Made by a program: the position numbers and the translations under genes. Below, piece after piece: positions 10,066 to 21,401 of a DNA stretch of 64,000 nt. The stretch spans positions 30,458,906-30,522,905 of the forward strand of contig OX463818.1 in NCBI GenBank assembly GCA_949825045.1. Reading direction: 5' to 3'. The DNA comes from Argyresthia goedartella (Eukaryota > Arthropoda > Insecta > Lepidoptera > Argyresthiidae). Each line of letters begins with the position of its first letter. Position 1 is the first letter of the stretch. The notes under the pieces are model-generated. The model saw only the letters and a program-made list of their open reading frames with translations. It was not told where the DNA came from and did not search any database.

Positions 10066-11541
10066 ATGGACTTCTCCGGAGATGTTGAACTTTTAAATGA
10101 AAAACAAATCATTTTTTTAAAAGATATTATCAAAAGCCAAGGTTTCGATGAGTGTTCAGTGAAAGTGGAACCAGCTGGTAAAAAAGGAGATAACTACGCA
10201 TCGTTAGTGGTAAGAGTCACAGCAGAAGATAATGCTGGCAAAACTCTCAACATGATAGCCAAAGTAGCCCCAACACAAGAATTTATACGGCAACAAATGA
10301 ATGTTGGGATACTATTCAAAAATGAGATCATAATGTATGAACAAGTTCTCCCAAAAATAGCATCATCACAGAAATCTGCTGGAGTACCAGCAGCAGATCT
10401 ATTCAAGTACCCAAAGTACTATGGAGCCATATGCGAAGAACTCGAGGAATTTATTGTCTTTGAAGATCTCAAAGTGTCCGGTTTTGAATTGAGAGACAGA
10501 ATGACATCATTGACCAACGAAGAAGTTAAAATGGTGCTGAACAATCTGGCAGGATTCCATGCTGCTTCTTATTTTCTAAAGAATAGCGAACCAGATTTCT
10601 TTAACAAATTAAAGCAAGAACTGGTCGATATATGGTCAATCGAGGATGATAATTTGGAGAAAAAGGAAATGTTCGTGCAAATGGAACAGGGATTGCTTGG
10701 TATGTTTGAAACTGAGGAGCAAAGAACGCGACTCAAAGGAGTTATGACAAAAATGGCAACGAATTTCTCAGATCTCAGGCGAAGCGACTTGGACTCTAAG
10801 TATACTACGATAATTCAGGGCGATTGCTGGACAAACAACATCATGTTTAGACAGGAGGTAAAATAATTTATTTTCCTATGCTTTTACATTACGTCTAATA
10901 CCGTCTCATTTAGAGGCATAGCACGGACTGTAATTTATCTCATATTCCATCACGATATCTAATTGATATGAACAAAGAACCCACCATCTGTATCTATGTG
11001 GTGGGCTTATTTGTCAGTGATCATTTGTTCCGAATCAATTACAGTTTCCTAACTTACCCAAAAATGACAATGATATAACTATGCTCTTTTTCAGGAGGAG
11101 AAACGAGACTGCATTAACATCGATTACCAGTTGTCAAGAGCCGCACCACCCGCCCACGAACTCTTGTATTTCTTGTATAACTGCACAGATCATGAGACAA
11201 GGTCCGAATACTACTACAACTGGCTCGATTATTACTACAAAAAGTTAGAAGATGCTCTCTTTTTCTACAATTTGAGGGTAGCTGAGGTGTACCCAAGAGA
11301 ACGTTTGGATGCAGACCTACGTAGACATGCAAGAGCAATTATGGGTACCGCTATATTACTAGCCAACATTACGTTGCGGGAAAGTGAGGAGGCTATGGCT
11401 GCGGGTGGCACAGATATCGAAAAGAATATGGCTTCTGGTGATTTACTCGGGATGCAAGGAGTAAAGGAAGAGTCGCTGCTGCGCATGAAGAAACGTCTTC
11501 AAGGACTGTGGGATAGTTACAAGAGTTTCGGTTATCTTTAG
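10066..11541 (+). CDS. CHK/EcKinase-like small-molecule kinase, two exons
   Basis: Exon 1 is 10066-10857 and exon 2 is 11095-11541, joined in phase 0 across a 237-bp intron with GT and TTTTTCAG borders. The product is 412 aa, the usual length for this family (Pfam EcKinase, formerly DUF227), which is related to choline and aminoglycoside kinases and includes insect enzymes that phosphorylate ecdysteroids. Visible landmarks are a probable ATP-binding Lys66 in MIAKVAP, Glu87 in KNEIIMYEQ, EEFIVFEDLKVSGFELRDRM in the hinge region, an NNLAGFHAASYF helix, the Brenner-type motif IQGDCWTNNIMF (251-261) and a metal-binding DYQLSR at 274-279. In most relatives these last two read HGDxWxxN and DFQ. Here the His is Gln251 and the Phe is Tyr275. 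The start is supported by CAAA before the ATG. No signal peptide or membrane segment is seen, so a cytosolic enzyme is likely. The substrate is unknown. Confidence 0.9.
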
Positions 11542-11649
11542 ATGCTTGTTCTTTGTGTGTGAAAAATTATACTCTTTTTAATGAGCGCAACACAATTTCA
11601 TTCTATAAACTTAGGTACTTAATAACAAGTGGAGTATTTATTTGAAGAA

Positions 11650-11880
11650 ACGGTCAAGAGCGAGCCGGACCCTCGCAAGAAGGGTTCCGTAGCACCGCCA
11701 GAGATTCTAGGAAAACCCAAGCTTGAATCGCCAAGGTTTTTTATTTATCCTTAAACCACATACAAACTTAGAAATGCACCTGATTTCCTATACAGAGAAT
11801 GAAAGTAGCCGCACCAATAACTTTGTAAACATTATTTTACCATCTAAAATCAAACCTATTGGGTTTTCACTAAAATTATA
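11650..11880. repeat. Fragments of the CCGT-array repeat family
   Basis: 11656-11703 is a minus-orientation end piece (GGTCAAGAGCGAGCCGGACC, then GAAGGGTTCCGTA). 11750-11880 is a plus-orientation interior piece matching 24958-25060 (CACATACAAACTTA and GTAGCCGCACCAATAACTTT). The two pieces face opposite ways, so at least one rearrangement has occurred. The kinase gene polyadenylation region probably lies just before them, but no AATAAA is seen. Confidence 0.65.
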
Positions 11881-12322
11881 TCATTTAAATATACAAGACC
11901 AAAATCCAAAAAAAATAATGGTCGTATAGTATACATACATAGATACATAAAATCAAACATTTTTGATGTATGTTTGTATGTAAGTATGACCATTTCGTTA
12001 GGTTATGACGCCCTACAGCCCAAATGATACCGAACGTCTAGAAGGATTTTAACAAATAAGGGGGTCTTTGGATACAAATTTTAGTTTCAAGTCATGAGGT
12101 TGTATTTTAGATCGCAAAATGTAGTAAAGATATTGGTGCGGCTTTGTTACCTATTTGCATGTATTTATTTATTATTCTTTCGTGACATAGTGTCGTTTTT
12201 AGTATTATCTCACACACACTTACTAATAATCATTCTACAGAAAGAGAGGCCTCCTTCACAAATTTCACCTTTTAATTTAAGATGTACAATATGAAACAGA
12301 TAACATGGTGCTTGACGGGTGT

Positions 12323-12395
12323 CAGTTCAAGCAAAGATAGTACCCATAATTATGTACAACTTGTCCCAAGAAACATATGGTCGGAAAATAAAACA
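12323..12395 (+). repeat. Half of a foldback MITE (family M)
   Basis: Matches the left arm of the complete foldback at 45618-45785: TAGTACCCATAATTATGTAC, then CCCAAGAAACATATGGTCGG. The right arm is missing. Confidence 0.65.
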
Positions 12396-12639
12396 AATTG
12401 GGTCTCCCATAATAACTAGTAAGTAGTCAAACCGCAGCTCTATCTGGTTCCCAGTCACACGGCGTGTAGCCGAGCGCCGTGCTCCTCGGAATGGTGGTTG
12501 GGCCACAGATATTCGAGGGTTATTATTATCTATGGTATTATAATTCCGGAGGGGTGCGCTCGCGCACGCGCCATACTTAACGCCACGCTTGGACGGCGCA
12601 GGGTTAGTGTGGGAAGAAAACAAGTGCGAGTTTGAATCG

Positions 12640-12890
12640 TGAATTCGGGGGTGCTGAACATAGATTTGTCGGGGTTCGAGCCCCGGCTAGGGATTAACGA
12701 AAAAAAAACCCAGGTCTTGGATGTTTATATGTTTGTGACGTCGCTGTTTCTGGTTCCCACGACAAAGGGTATCCTAGTGTAAGGCCAAAAGTAATATATG
12801 TACCTGTATATAATTGTTTATGTTTGTTTGTACATATTTATTTGTCTTATAACAATTTTATGTATTGTAGATTAAAGGATATATAAAAAA
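12640..12890 (+). mobile_element. tRNA-derived SINE, family B (copy B1)
   Basis: Carries the family B box GGTTCGAGCCCCGGCTAGGG, an A-run, CCCAGGTCTTGGATGTTTAT, then the body GTATCCTAGTGT and an AT-rich tail. The 5' half of the tRNA-like head is too diverged to recognise. This is the only plus-strand copy and the most mutated one. Confidence 0.75.
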
Positions 12891-13509
12891 TATAAATGAT
12901 GAGATGAATATAGCAGATGTATTCATGAAAAAAGAAATGCAGACCTACATATATAGATGTCGAAAAACATAATTTTTAATATCTAAGCATATCATGGCCA
13001 ATTTTCCAACTGCAATGTTCATATTATTATATTTTTGGTTTAACTACGAACTAAGTAGTTATTTATTTACAAAAGTCGTTCGCATAAAATGTTGCTCATT
13101 TTTCTTGCCTTCTGTATCATCTTGACTGATGCATATATAGGTATAGGTGTAGTAATAATATAATATGACGAGTACACAACACGTGTGCTGATAAGTGACC
13201 AATGATAGTGAAGATAGCCTTGACTGCAACACAAAAATATAGTTTATGTATGTGTAGGTATAAATATATATCTAATAATTGATTTATTTAGGCATCCGTG
13301 GCCAAGCGGTATCGCACAACGGAAACGATCGAGCGGGTAGCAACATCTGGCTGAGACGGGTACTGGATGGGTGTCCGTTTCTATGTGGCATTTGTCTCTG
13401 GCGTTTCCGTGTTTCGGATGACACAATAAGCTGCGCAACCCAGCATCAACAACGTGGCGGAGCATTTTAAAGTGTAGATAAATTTTAAAATTTTGCCTGT
13501 TACCAAGTG

Positions 13510-14170
13510 AATATGGGAACTAAACGTGAGATTCTGAACCACAATAACCCCGAGGTATTTATAGTAGAGATTTTATTAAGGGCTTGGCAAGAGCAGGCAC
13601 TACTGTTTGGATCAGATCAGTTATGGGCAAATAGCAAACCATCGGTACTCTGAATGTTTCTGATAGAGAAAGCAACGAGTTTGACCTTATCAGTGTTAGT
13701 GTGCTGCTCTGAAGTCATGTGATAGCTTTATTGAAGCCTCGCTGTGCAACTTCATTAGTCACCTCCCAAGTTTTTGCAGAGAATAAAATAAAAGTATCAT
13801 CAGCATACTTAATTAATTTTCCTTGAGCAGTATTTAGGTCACACAGTTCTTTAATATAAATCAAGAAAAGTAATTGCTAGGTCACCGCTACAGTGGTATC
13901 CAATTTTCATGAATTGAGCACGAGAGGTGAGATATTTCTCAAACAGCTTTAATTGCACTCCTCTAATGCTATGTCGGTCCAGAATTGGGGAGAAGAGAGA
14001 AGGAGGGTGGAGTCAAAGACCATGTCATACGCCTTGGCAAGGTCAAGAAAAGTGCCTAAGACAAGATTCTTAACCACATAGTCGGTAAACTCATGCACAG
14101 CATCACTAGTGAAGACTTCGAAAGCCAAATCGGAATTTAGTCAGAAGCTTGTTAGTTTCTAGGTATCTTA
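13510..14170 (-). pseudogene. Decayed LINE reverse-transcriptase fragment
   Basis: Two RT signatures are readable on the minus strand in proper order and spacing: TFLDLAKAYDMVFD at about 14056-14011 (the block with the first catalytic Asp) and KYADDTFILFSA at about 13816-13780 (the YADD catalytic pair). Between and around them the frame is broken by many stops and shifts. It is an old, dead copy of a Jockey-group LINE, unlike the neighbouring element at 14700-18076. Confidence 0.75.
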
Positions 14171-14388
14171 TCAGTGGAGAGTATTTAATTCATGTGGGCA
14201 GATATTGCTTACCACAATCAGCCTCCTGCATCACCACTTAACAAAGGTCATCATATATAATCATGTTATGTATGTGTTACCTACATAATCTACTTTAATC
14301 ATTATTCGATAAAGTGACGGATACAAATAGCAATTATGTTCAATGATGATTCACAGTTACCGTAGTACCTACATAAATATTTATTTCA

Positions 14389-14640
14389 TCTTCAATGATC
14401 TGTCGGGCGGGGACGCCCAAGAAGGTCATATAAAGACCAAATCAGCGATTTGTTAGTAAAGAGGCAAATACGAAGTACCCGTAACCGACGAGCTTTCATG
14501 AAGAGACTTATGAATGTTGAGGAAGCGAGAGATGTACGCCAGGATCGTAGCAGGTGGAGGTCTTTGTCTCTGCCTACCCCTCTTCCGGGAAATAAGCGTG
14601 AGCATATGTATGTATTTATGTTCATCTTCAAGTCATCATG
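14389..14640 (+). pseudogene. LINE ORF2 C-terminal fragment (RTE-like ending)
   Basis: An open frame contains GRGRPRRSYKDQISDL, then MKRLMNVEEARDVRQDRSRW and RSL. A basic GRPR start, a long helical line and a final DR-RW before a proline-rich end are how many insect LINE ORF2 proteins finish. Nothing upstream belongs to the same frame, so this is a severely 5'-truncated copy. Clade assignment is tentative. Confidence 0.5.
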
Positions 14641-14849
14641 ATGTTTAGGTAACTGTCTATCACAGCTATAGTTGGTTTAACTAAGTTCAACTTGACATCA
14701 GCTTATTTTAAGAGTAATATGACATGCACCCCTATTGGGAATTCACCTGTTAATTATACTTTGCATGCAACATTGGAATCTGTTCCAAGTAATTTAAATT
14801 AGTTCATAAGACAATAGAGGAAATCTCTAGCATACAAGAGCCACTAAAT

Positions 14850-15959
14850 ATGTCAAAATGTAAGCCCCAGTTAAATATTGCCCATCAAAACATCCAGGGG
14901 TTACCTGGCAAAGAACTTGTATTAGAATTATTTCTAAAAAATTCTGACATTGATATTATTTGTGTTACTGAACACTGGTTGAAGGAAAATATGATGTCTT
15001 TTAACATAAATAATTACAAAATTGTCAGTTGTTACAATAGAAAGACTGCTGATAGAGGTGGTTCTTTAATCTTAGTGAAAAATAATATTAAGGTGACACA
15101 ACGGAAAGATATTCTTGCACTTACTGTTGAAAGACAAATAGAGGTATCCTGTGTTGAGTTAGATAGCCATATTATTGTTTGTGTCTACATACCACCGAGG
15201 GATGAAAAAGGCCATGGCAATTTCGAAATATTTGAGAAAATTATGGAGGAAGCCCTCATTAAACTTTGTAATAACAGAAAAAAGTTAATTATTTGTAGCG
15301 ATCTTAATGTAGATCTGCTTGTAGATACAACACTGAAGCGACGATTAATAACTCTGTTCAAATCATTTAATTTATGTCATGTATTTCTAGAGCCGACTAG
15401 AATTACACTTACCAGCCAAACTTGCTTAGATAACGTTTTTTGTGACTGTGCATTCACAAGTAAAAGTGTAATTAACTGCTTACCCTCCGATCACAGTGGT
15501 CAAACAGTTTCATTCCCAATAACTATTAAGGATAAGACTGGTACATCGATTTATAGGCCTATTACATCCCATAGACTAGAGACATATACGAAAAACTTAG
15601 ATATAAATTTGCCAGTACCGGATTTTAATGAAAAGAACCCAAACAAAATCTACTCAGACTTCTTCAACATTATTCAGACAGAATTCAATAAAGTTTTCAA
15701 ATTAAAGAAAGTCAGTGACTACAACGGTAAATCTAAATTTAATGACCAGTCATTAAATTTAGATTTACCGTTTGGGCAACGTTTGGAATTCGTAAAAGTA
15801 GAGTTATCTTGTATGACCTTTATCATCAAAAAACCTATAACTTTGATTAAAAATTTCATGACTATGTTAAAAAATATTCCAAAATTTTCAAGTTGGTTTG
15901 TAGAACTGCAAAAACTTTACACATTAATAGAAAATTTCAAAATTCAAATAATAGAATGA
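14850..15959 (+). pseudogene. LINE APE-type endonuclease and linker, frame broken at the end
   Basis: A 369-codon frame. Endonuclease landmarks in order are LNIAHQNIQGLPGKE (Asn motif), ICVTEHWL (catalytic Glu), LIICSDLNVDLL (Asp-Leu-Asn, normally GDFN) and LPSDHSGQ (catalytic Asp-His). This enzyme would nick the target DNA to prime reverse transcription. From about residue 290 on, the frame passes through a 23-bp inverted duplication and then loses register near 15800. The continuation is in another frame at 15893-16186 (VWQIINRETGK). Confidence 0.85.
15723..15772. repeat. Perfect 23-bp inverted repeat inside the LINE ORF
   Basis: Left arm 15723-15745 (begins AACGGTAAATCTAAATTTAA), spacer CCAG, right arm 15750-15772, fully complementary. 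It lies in the endonuclease-RT linker and keeps the frame open. A snap-back copy of the left arm by template switching is the simplest explanation. Confidence 0.9.
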
Positions 15960-16378
15960 AAACAGTTTGGCAAATAATAAACCGCGAAACTGGCAAAGTT
16001 ATACCAAGGGACAGTGATTTCTGCCTAAAGATAGGTGATGATGTTGTTAAATCCAACGCTGATGTTGCTCGAGCTTTTGAAACATTCTTCACCAATGTAC
16101 CCGTACTCACAACGGACCGTCTAAATTCATCTCCATTTGAAGCAGAGACTTTATTAAAAAATAACACTAGCGTCAGTAATGTATAAAATTAATTATTAAA
16201 ATCTCATCATGTATATCCCCAGGACATTGTCAAAACGTTTAAATTACTTAACTTAAAAAATACGGAAGACCTGTGGGGTATATCAGTCAAAGTCATTGGT
16301 TCAGTAATTCTAGTTATATCCCCACACTTAGCTTATATATTAAATAAATGTGTTGACGATGGGGCTTTTCCAGACCTC

Positions 16379-17749
16379 ATGAAACACAGTAAACTTATAC
16401 CGCTGTTCAAATCGGGAGATAAGGGCGATCCTTCAAATTTCAGACCAATATCTGTTCTTCCAACACTTAGTAAAATATTTGAAAAGATTATACTCAATCA
16501 AATGCTCTCACACTTCAACCGTACAAAACAACTCCACGCTAAACAATATGGTTTCACTAGGGGTAAATCGACTACGGATGCAGGTATTACCCTTGTATCT
16601 CATATTTATTCTGCATGGGAGGCCGCACAAGATGCTATCGGAGTTTTTTGCGACCTGTCGAAGGCGTTTGATTGTGTTGATCATAATACGCTATTAATTA
16701 AATTAAATCATTACGGAGTTAGAAATAAAGCGCTGGATCTACTAAGATCATACCTAAGCAATAGAATTCAAAAGGCAGAAGTTAACGGCGTAAAATCTGA
16801 TGGATCGGGTGTTAAAATTGGCATTCCACAAGGTTCCATATTAGGCCCTTTCTTATTCCTGGTATATATTAATGATCTGCCTTTCATGGTGGAGAAATTA
16901 ACTGACATAGTGTTGTTTGCTGATGATACTTCAATGGTCTTCAAAATTGAAAGACAAAAAGGAGATTTTGATGATGTTAATGGTGTATTGTCTTTAACCT
17001 TGAATTGGTTCACAGTTAATAATTTATTGTTAAACGCTTGTAAAACCAAGTGTATCAAATTCTCACTTCCAAATGTCAGGCAAGTTGAGACCAGTTTGGT
17101 GTTAGACAACAGCACGTTAGAATTGGTAAATGATACGAAGTTTCTTGGAATAACCATTGATAGCAAATTGCAGTGGGGACCCCACATAGATAAATTGGCT
17201 GGTAAATTAAGTTCTGCGGCTTACGCTGTTAGGAACATCAGACAAAGCACGGATGTGGCTACATCTGGGCTAGTATATTTTAGTTACTTTCATAGTGTGA
17301 TGTCCTATGGTATCTTGTTGTGGGGGAAAGCAGCGGATATTCAAACTATTTTTATTTTACAGAAAAGAGCTATTCGAGCAATTTATAATTTAAAACGAAC
17401 AGACTCCTTAAGAGAGCTTTTTAAAGAAATTGACATACTAACAGTAGCTAGTCAATTTATTTTTGAAAATATAATGTATGTACGCAAGAACCTTAAAACA
17501 TTTTCCAAACTTAGCGACCGCTGTAATGTTAACCTAAGAAATAATCACAGACTATGTGCACCCCGTTTTAGACTCGCGAAGGTTAGCAATTCTTTCAAGG
17601 GTCAGTGCATTCTCTACTACAATAAGATACCTCTGGAGATTTTGAAATTGCCATTTGAGCAATTTAAAAAGCATGTTAAATCGACTTTGTCGAAAAAGGG
17701 ATATTACAATGTTCAAGATTACTTAAATGACAGGACTGTATGGGGTTAA
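16379..17749 (+). pseudogene. LINE reverse transcriptase and C-terminal domain
   Basis: 456 codons in one frame. RT blocks in order are LIPLFKSGDKGDPSNFRPIS, then QYGFTRGKST, then VFCDLSKAFDCVDH (first catalytic Asp), GIPQGSILGPFLFLVYINDL, LFADDTSMVF (the catalytic FADD), TKFLGITIDSKLQWGPHI, and a thumb/C-terminal part with YGILLWGKA. All core residues are present, yet the start of the RT domain and its link to the endonuclease are in other frames, so the whole ORF2 is not expressed intact. Nearly the same sequence occurs at 52716-53360. Confidence 0.9.
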
Positions 17750-17882
17750 TCTGGCTCAACACAGAACTTGCTGTTAATAATTTTGTAATTATTTATTCCT
17801 GCTTATTAATCATAACAATAAAAATTTTCATATTTGTATTAGTTAAGCACAACCTATTTTTAAAAGAGATCTAAAAATAAAT

Positions 17883-17916
17883 CTGTGGGAGTTTCTACGC
17901 CCTTCTGCTCCCACAG
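17883..17916 (+). promoter_or_regulatory. 3' UTR hairpin of the LINE
   Basis: CTGTGGGAG (17883-17891) pairs perfectly with CTCCCACAG (17908-17916) around a 16-base loop, about 110 bases before the repeat tail. LINE RNAs are often recognised by their own RT through a stem-loop near the 3' end, so this is a good candidate for such a signal. Confidence 0.6.
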
Positions 17917-18159
17917 TGGTCCAATGTAGAGAAGAGGCAAAAAATGACGTTTGCTAAGTATATGTAAATATCTACAGTAATGAAGTAATTTGACTATTGA
18001 CTATTGACAAAAACAAATAAATGAAATGAAATGAAAAATGAAATGAAATGAAACGAAAATAATGAAATGAAATAATTTATTTTGCCTTATTAATCATACA
18101 AACAAAACATATAAGGATACACAAAATCAGGCAAAAAAGGAACGGTAAAGGAAATAACT

Positions 18160-18310
18160 GATCAAGTGCGAGTCGGACTTCGCACGAAAGGTTCCGTACC
18201 ACCGTACAATGGTAGGGAAGGAGGTGGTGTGAATTGATTGAATTTAACATAGCAAAATGTTGTTTACAAAGTTATTGCTTCGGCTACTTTCATACTCACA
18301 GATATCGAGA
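18160..18310 (-). repeat. CCGT-array repeat, end fragment
   Basis: Reversed, it matches the right-hand part of 24958-25141: a TTACAAAGTTATTG block, the ACCATTGTACGGTGGTACGG stretch and the CGCACTTGA end. The CCGT array part is missing. Just downstream is the THAP exon. Confidence 0.7.
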
Positions 18311-18429
18311 GATAGGTTAAGGGGCGTGGCACGTGCGAACAAATGTAGCACCGACAGGTTAGATATTAAAAATTCTCGGTAGTCACCGGGCGACCGCAGT
18401 GACGAATTCATTTCCGTTGTTTTTCGAAA

Positions 18430-18509
18430 ATGCCGACCTGTGCAATACTCACGTGCAAAAATAGAAGCGAGATCGTGAACTCCAAGAACGCCGGTGTCAC
18501 ATATCACTT
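18430..18509 (+). CDS. First exon of a THAP-domain gene (partial)
   Basis: ATG at 18430 opens MPTCAILTCKNRSEIVNSKN followed by AGVTYH and the first two bases (TT) of another codon, then a consensus donor GTAAGT at 18510. THAP zinc fingers start with M-x2-C-x4-C-x-N-R, a variable loop, and G-V/L-T/S-Y/F-H-x-F-P. Here both Cys residues and GVTYH are in place, and a pyrimidine at the exon 2 start would give the expected Phe. The zinc finger is completed by later exons with a second Cys-His pair and the AVPTF box, which I could not find in the window. THAP proteins bind DNA, and many derive from P-element transposases, so this may be a host gene or part of a P-like element. The CG-rich 5' flank suits a genuine 5' end. 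Confidence 0.65.
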
Positions 18510-19690
18510 GTAAGTCTCATTCCAACTATTATTTCTTCTTAAAACACAAGAAATAAACATTATTACGAAAATAAATCGTTCGCGTTCTTCTCGCTAAGTT
18601 TACTATATACATTGCTTGTTTTGTATCTTAATTTCACTACTTATTGCCAAGCTAATACGCAATGAATATTTCACACTTATCTAAGTACGAAAGCAAAGAT
18701 GCATCGTGGTACGGGGGCGAACTGTTACACGCGCACAAAGACGACATATAGTGATGGGGATAGTGATAGGAGAATTATGTTTTTGAATCGATAGATTTTA
18801 TCATTCCGCAATTACTAATATAGTTAATGTAATAATATTATTTTATTGCTCATAATACGTAAGTTTATTGTTAGTAATTCCAATGATTGCCAAACAGGCA
18901 GTTAAGATTTTAAGTTTGTTTAAAACCTCGCCCGACGAAGGATAATGGGGTGTTATTAGTATTGATCGGAAATTCCGATGCTTTCAGTCAGGTCCGAAGA
19001 GTTCACAGTTATTCTACCTTCACAAACCTCTTTGCCTCTCTTTCTAGCTGTAAGGATTCTGTTGAAAAAAAGAAGAGAGGCAAAGGGGTCTCGTATGTCG
19101 TATGTCGTATAAATATGTCGTATTTACAAACAATTTACTGCTTTATTTATAGAACCCGGCATTGTATACGACTGTCTATACCAGTGTCTATAAATTATAA
19201 TCGATTGATGATACACGCTGTCCTTGCATTGTCCCAACACTAGCTCGACTAGCTAGTATACCTGCGGTAGTGTGGGTGTGTTCGGACGATAGGTGCATGA
19301 CATTACACTGACCAATAAAAGCGGAGGGATTGATGTACGAGTGGTGTAAATGTATGCGTGTTCTTAGTTTTCGGCGACACTGGTTCCGATACAAGCTTAG
19401 CGCCAAGGGCCTATCTCTCAATATCTGTGTTCATACTTCATGTACGTAACCAGCACTTTTACATTTATCTTTACAAGTTTGTATGTGGTTTACAGAAAAA
19501 TAAAACCTTGAAAATTCCGAATGGAACGTCCTGTAACCTTTGGCTTGAGTTCTAAATGTTGTATTTTTTTCATAATTTTAGACTCTGTAGTTTCGGTGAT
19601 GGTCTTTTTGCACATTTTTAATCATAACTTCTGAATCAAAACTAAATTTTTAAAAAAAATGTGATAAAAAGGTGTTATTTTTTCGTTTTG

Positions 19691-21401
19691 TCATTTTACC
19701 CCCTCCACTGTTTTGTAGGCATTTTTTTTATAAAACACTTCAATTAAGTGGTGGTTATCAGGATAAATATTTTTGTTACAGGATTTCGACACTCTATCTC
19801 TTATAGGTCCTGGGAAAAGAGCCTGTGACAGACGGACGGATGGATGGACGGACGGACGGACGGACGCGCGAGTGATCCTATAAGGGTACCTCCTTTTGAG
19901 ATACGCAACCCTAAAAAAACAAGAAAACATAAAAACAGTAATTAACCATAATAATGATAATAATATAACTTGGACACTACTTACACACATTGATCTAGCC
20001 CCAAACTAGGATTCCCTGTATCTTGGGTACTAGACAACAAAACACATACTTAGATAGATAAACAACGTTGACTGGGGTACAAACATCCGTTCTCATCAAA
20101 CAAATATTTGCCCCCACCGGGACTCGAACCCGGGATCCTTGACTTCGTAGGCCGATCGCTGCCGACTCGGCCATTCGGGTCGTCATGGATAACAGAATGT
20201 GGGTATCAGCTGAATACTACGTAACCCTTATAAATGACACGTGTCTGACCTTTAATCGACTATTATCAGGACTAAATGACACCAAATACCATCATATTCC
20301 CTCAAAAATTCCTTTCCCGTGCGACCGATACCTCCAATTGGGAATATTTGGAACAGTTTACATTATTTGCACTTATCGGAGATATGAGTGAATTGAACGA
20401 CCCGGACTATTGTTAAAATTATTTTGTAATTGGAACGTCGAAGGCATACCTAATGTATTGGTTTTGTTCGAGACATTACCATGTTCTATTTGAAAAAGAC
20501 TACTTTATTTGAATGCGCGAAATGATAATTGTTTCAAAATCGATAAAACTGTGCAATAATTTACCCGGAATACAAGTACTTTTATGAGATGTTTAATACT
20601 TATTCTGTATTCAAGGCCGATAAAAGGCGCAACTTCATATTTCACATTTCCGTGCGATTTTGGCCGAGCTATCACCCAATTATTATGGAAAATAAAAACT
20701 CTGTAGAATGAAAACTCTTTGCTGTCATTAGAAAATTGGCGCCATTTTGAATACTGTAAGTTGTACAAACAGAAATTTTAGCGTAACATAATAATAAATC
20801 TATTGAAAAAGCATTCAAATGATGAAGAAGATGTGTTTACACCCGAGTTTATAAAAGAGAGGGTGGTTTTTTTTTCGTAGTCATGGTATAATATATAATA
20901 TAATACTATGCAACTCTTGAATAAAAAGGATTAAGTAGTAAAGAGTAGTATTCTAACACGCGAGTGATTTAAGTGTTAGACACTTGAATCACTCGCTTTA
21001 AATCCGTCCTTTATTCACTAGTTGCATAATATACAATTTCATCCCAAATTAACTAGATATTCACCAAAACTGTTTACCCTGTTTCATACTAAATTCCATG
21101 GTGTCGCCTTGCTCCGCTCTGCTTTCCTTCGGCTCAAGGTTGTAATTTAAACTTGTGACCTAACAAACCTAACTTTAGTATTCGGACAGAAATAACCTAT
21201 AACAACCCATACGGTCCTGCGAAACTACCTGGTGGCACTAAATTTGGTGACATTTAACATATTTGGGAGTCAAAACTTATATAGGTCAATATTATATTTG
21301 TTGCCATAAACAAACAATTCATTAAAATGAAACCCAACCCCATAACTCCTTAAGTACTCTCTGACCTTTAGCACTTCCCATTGCATCATTCTGTGACACA
21401 G
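19691..21401 (+). repeat. Long interspersed repeat R, copy 2 (uninterrupted)
   Basis: Matches 1-1451 and 3657-3792 in the same orientation and order, without the 2.2-kb insertion. It extends further upstream than the first copy, through TTAAGTGGTGGTTATCAGGA and the CGGA array at about 19830-19868. It contains SINE A2 at the same place as SINE A1. Copies 1 and 2 share nearly every position, so their split is recent compared with that of other repeats here. Confidence 0.8.
19937..20186 (-). mobile_element. tRNA-derived SINE, family A (copy A2)
   Basis: Head at 20186-20110 with B box GGTTCGAGTCC, body hairpin at about 20000-20027, ATT-rich tail near 19940-19960. Shared in position with A1 because both lie inside repeat R. 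Confidence 0.85.

Larger units (their letters stand above)
14700..18076 (+). mobile_element. Long EN/RT LINE with hairpin and GAAAT-type tail
   Basis: The most complete LINE in the window. Order: possible end of ORF1 (a frame ending at about 14800), endonuclease part (14850-15959), linker with frameshifts (15893-16380), RT and C-terminal domain (16379-17749), a 3' UTR with a perfect 9-bp hairpin (17883-17916), and a tail of ATGAA/TGAAA repeats (about 18019-18076). Related copies are at 52716-53360 (minus, internal fragment) and 29880-30005 (minus, tail only). The element is inactive because the EN and RT parts are in different frames. The domain order places it in the Jockey/CR1 assemblage. 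Confidence 0.85.

Noticed and set aside
13290..13470. A-box-like TGGCCAAGCGG suggesting a tRNA or SINE head
   Set aside because: No B box at the right distance and no second copy in the window. Not supported.
15893..16186. Independent small gene between the endonuclease and RT frames
   Set aside because: Its product (VWQIINRETGK) is the normal linker of the same LINE in a shifted frame.
1..21401. Large segmental duplication joining 1-3792 and 19691-21401
   Set aside because: Two further fragments of the same sequence occur elsewhere (27685, 47085) and similarity stops sharply at a repeat end, so a dispersed repeat family fits better. A local duplication of the composite cannot be fully excluded.
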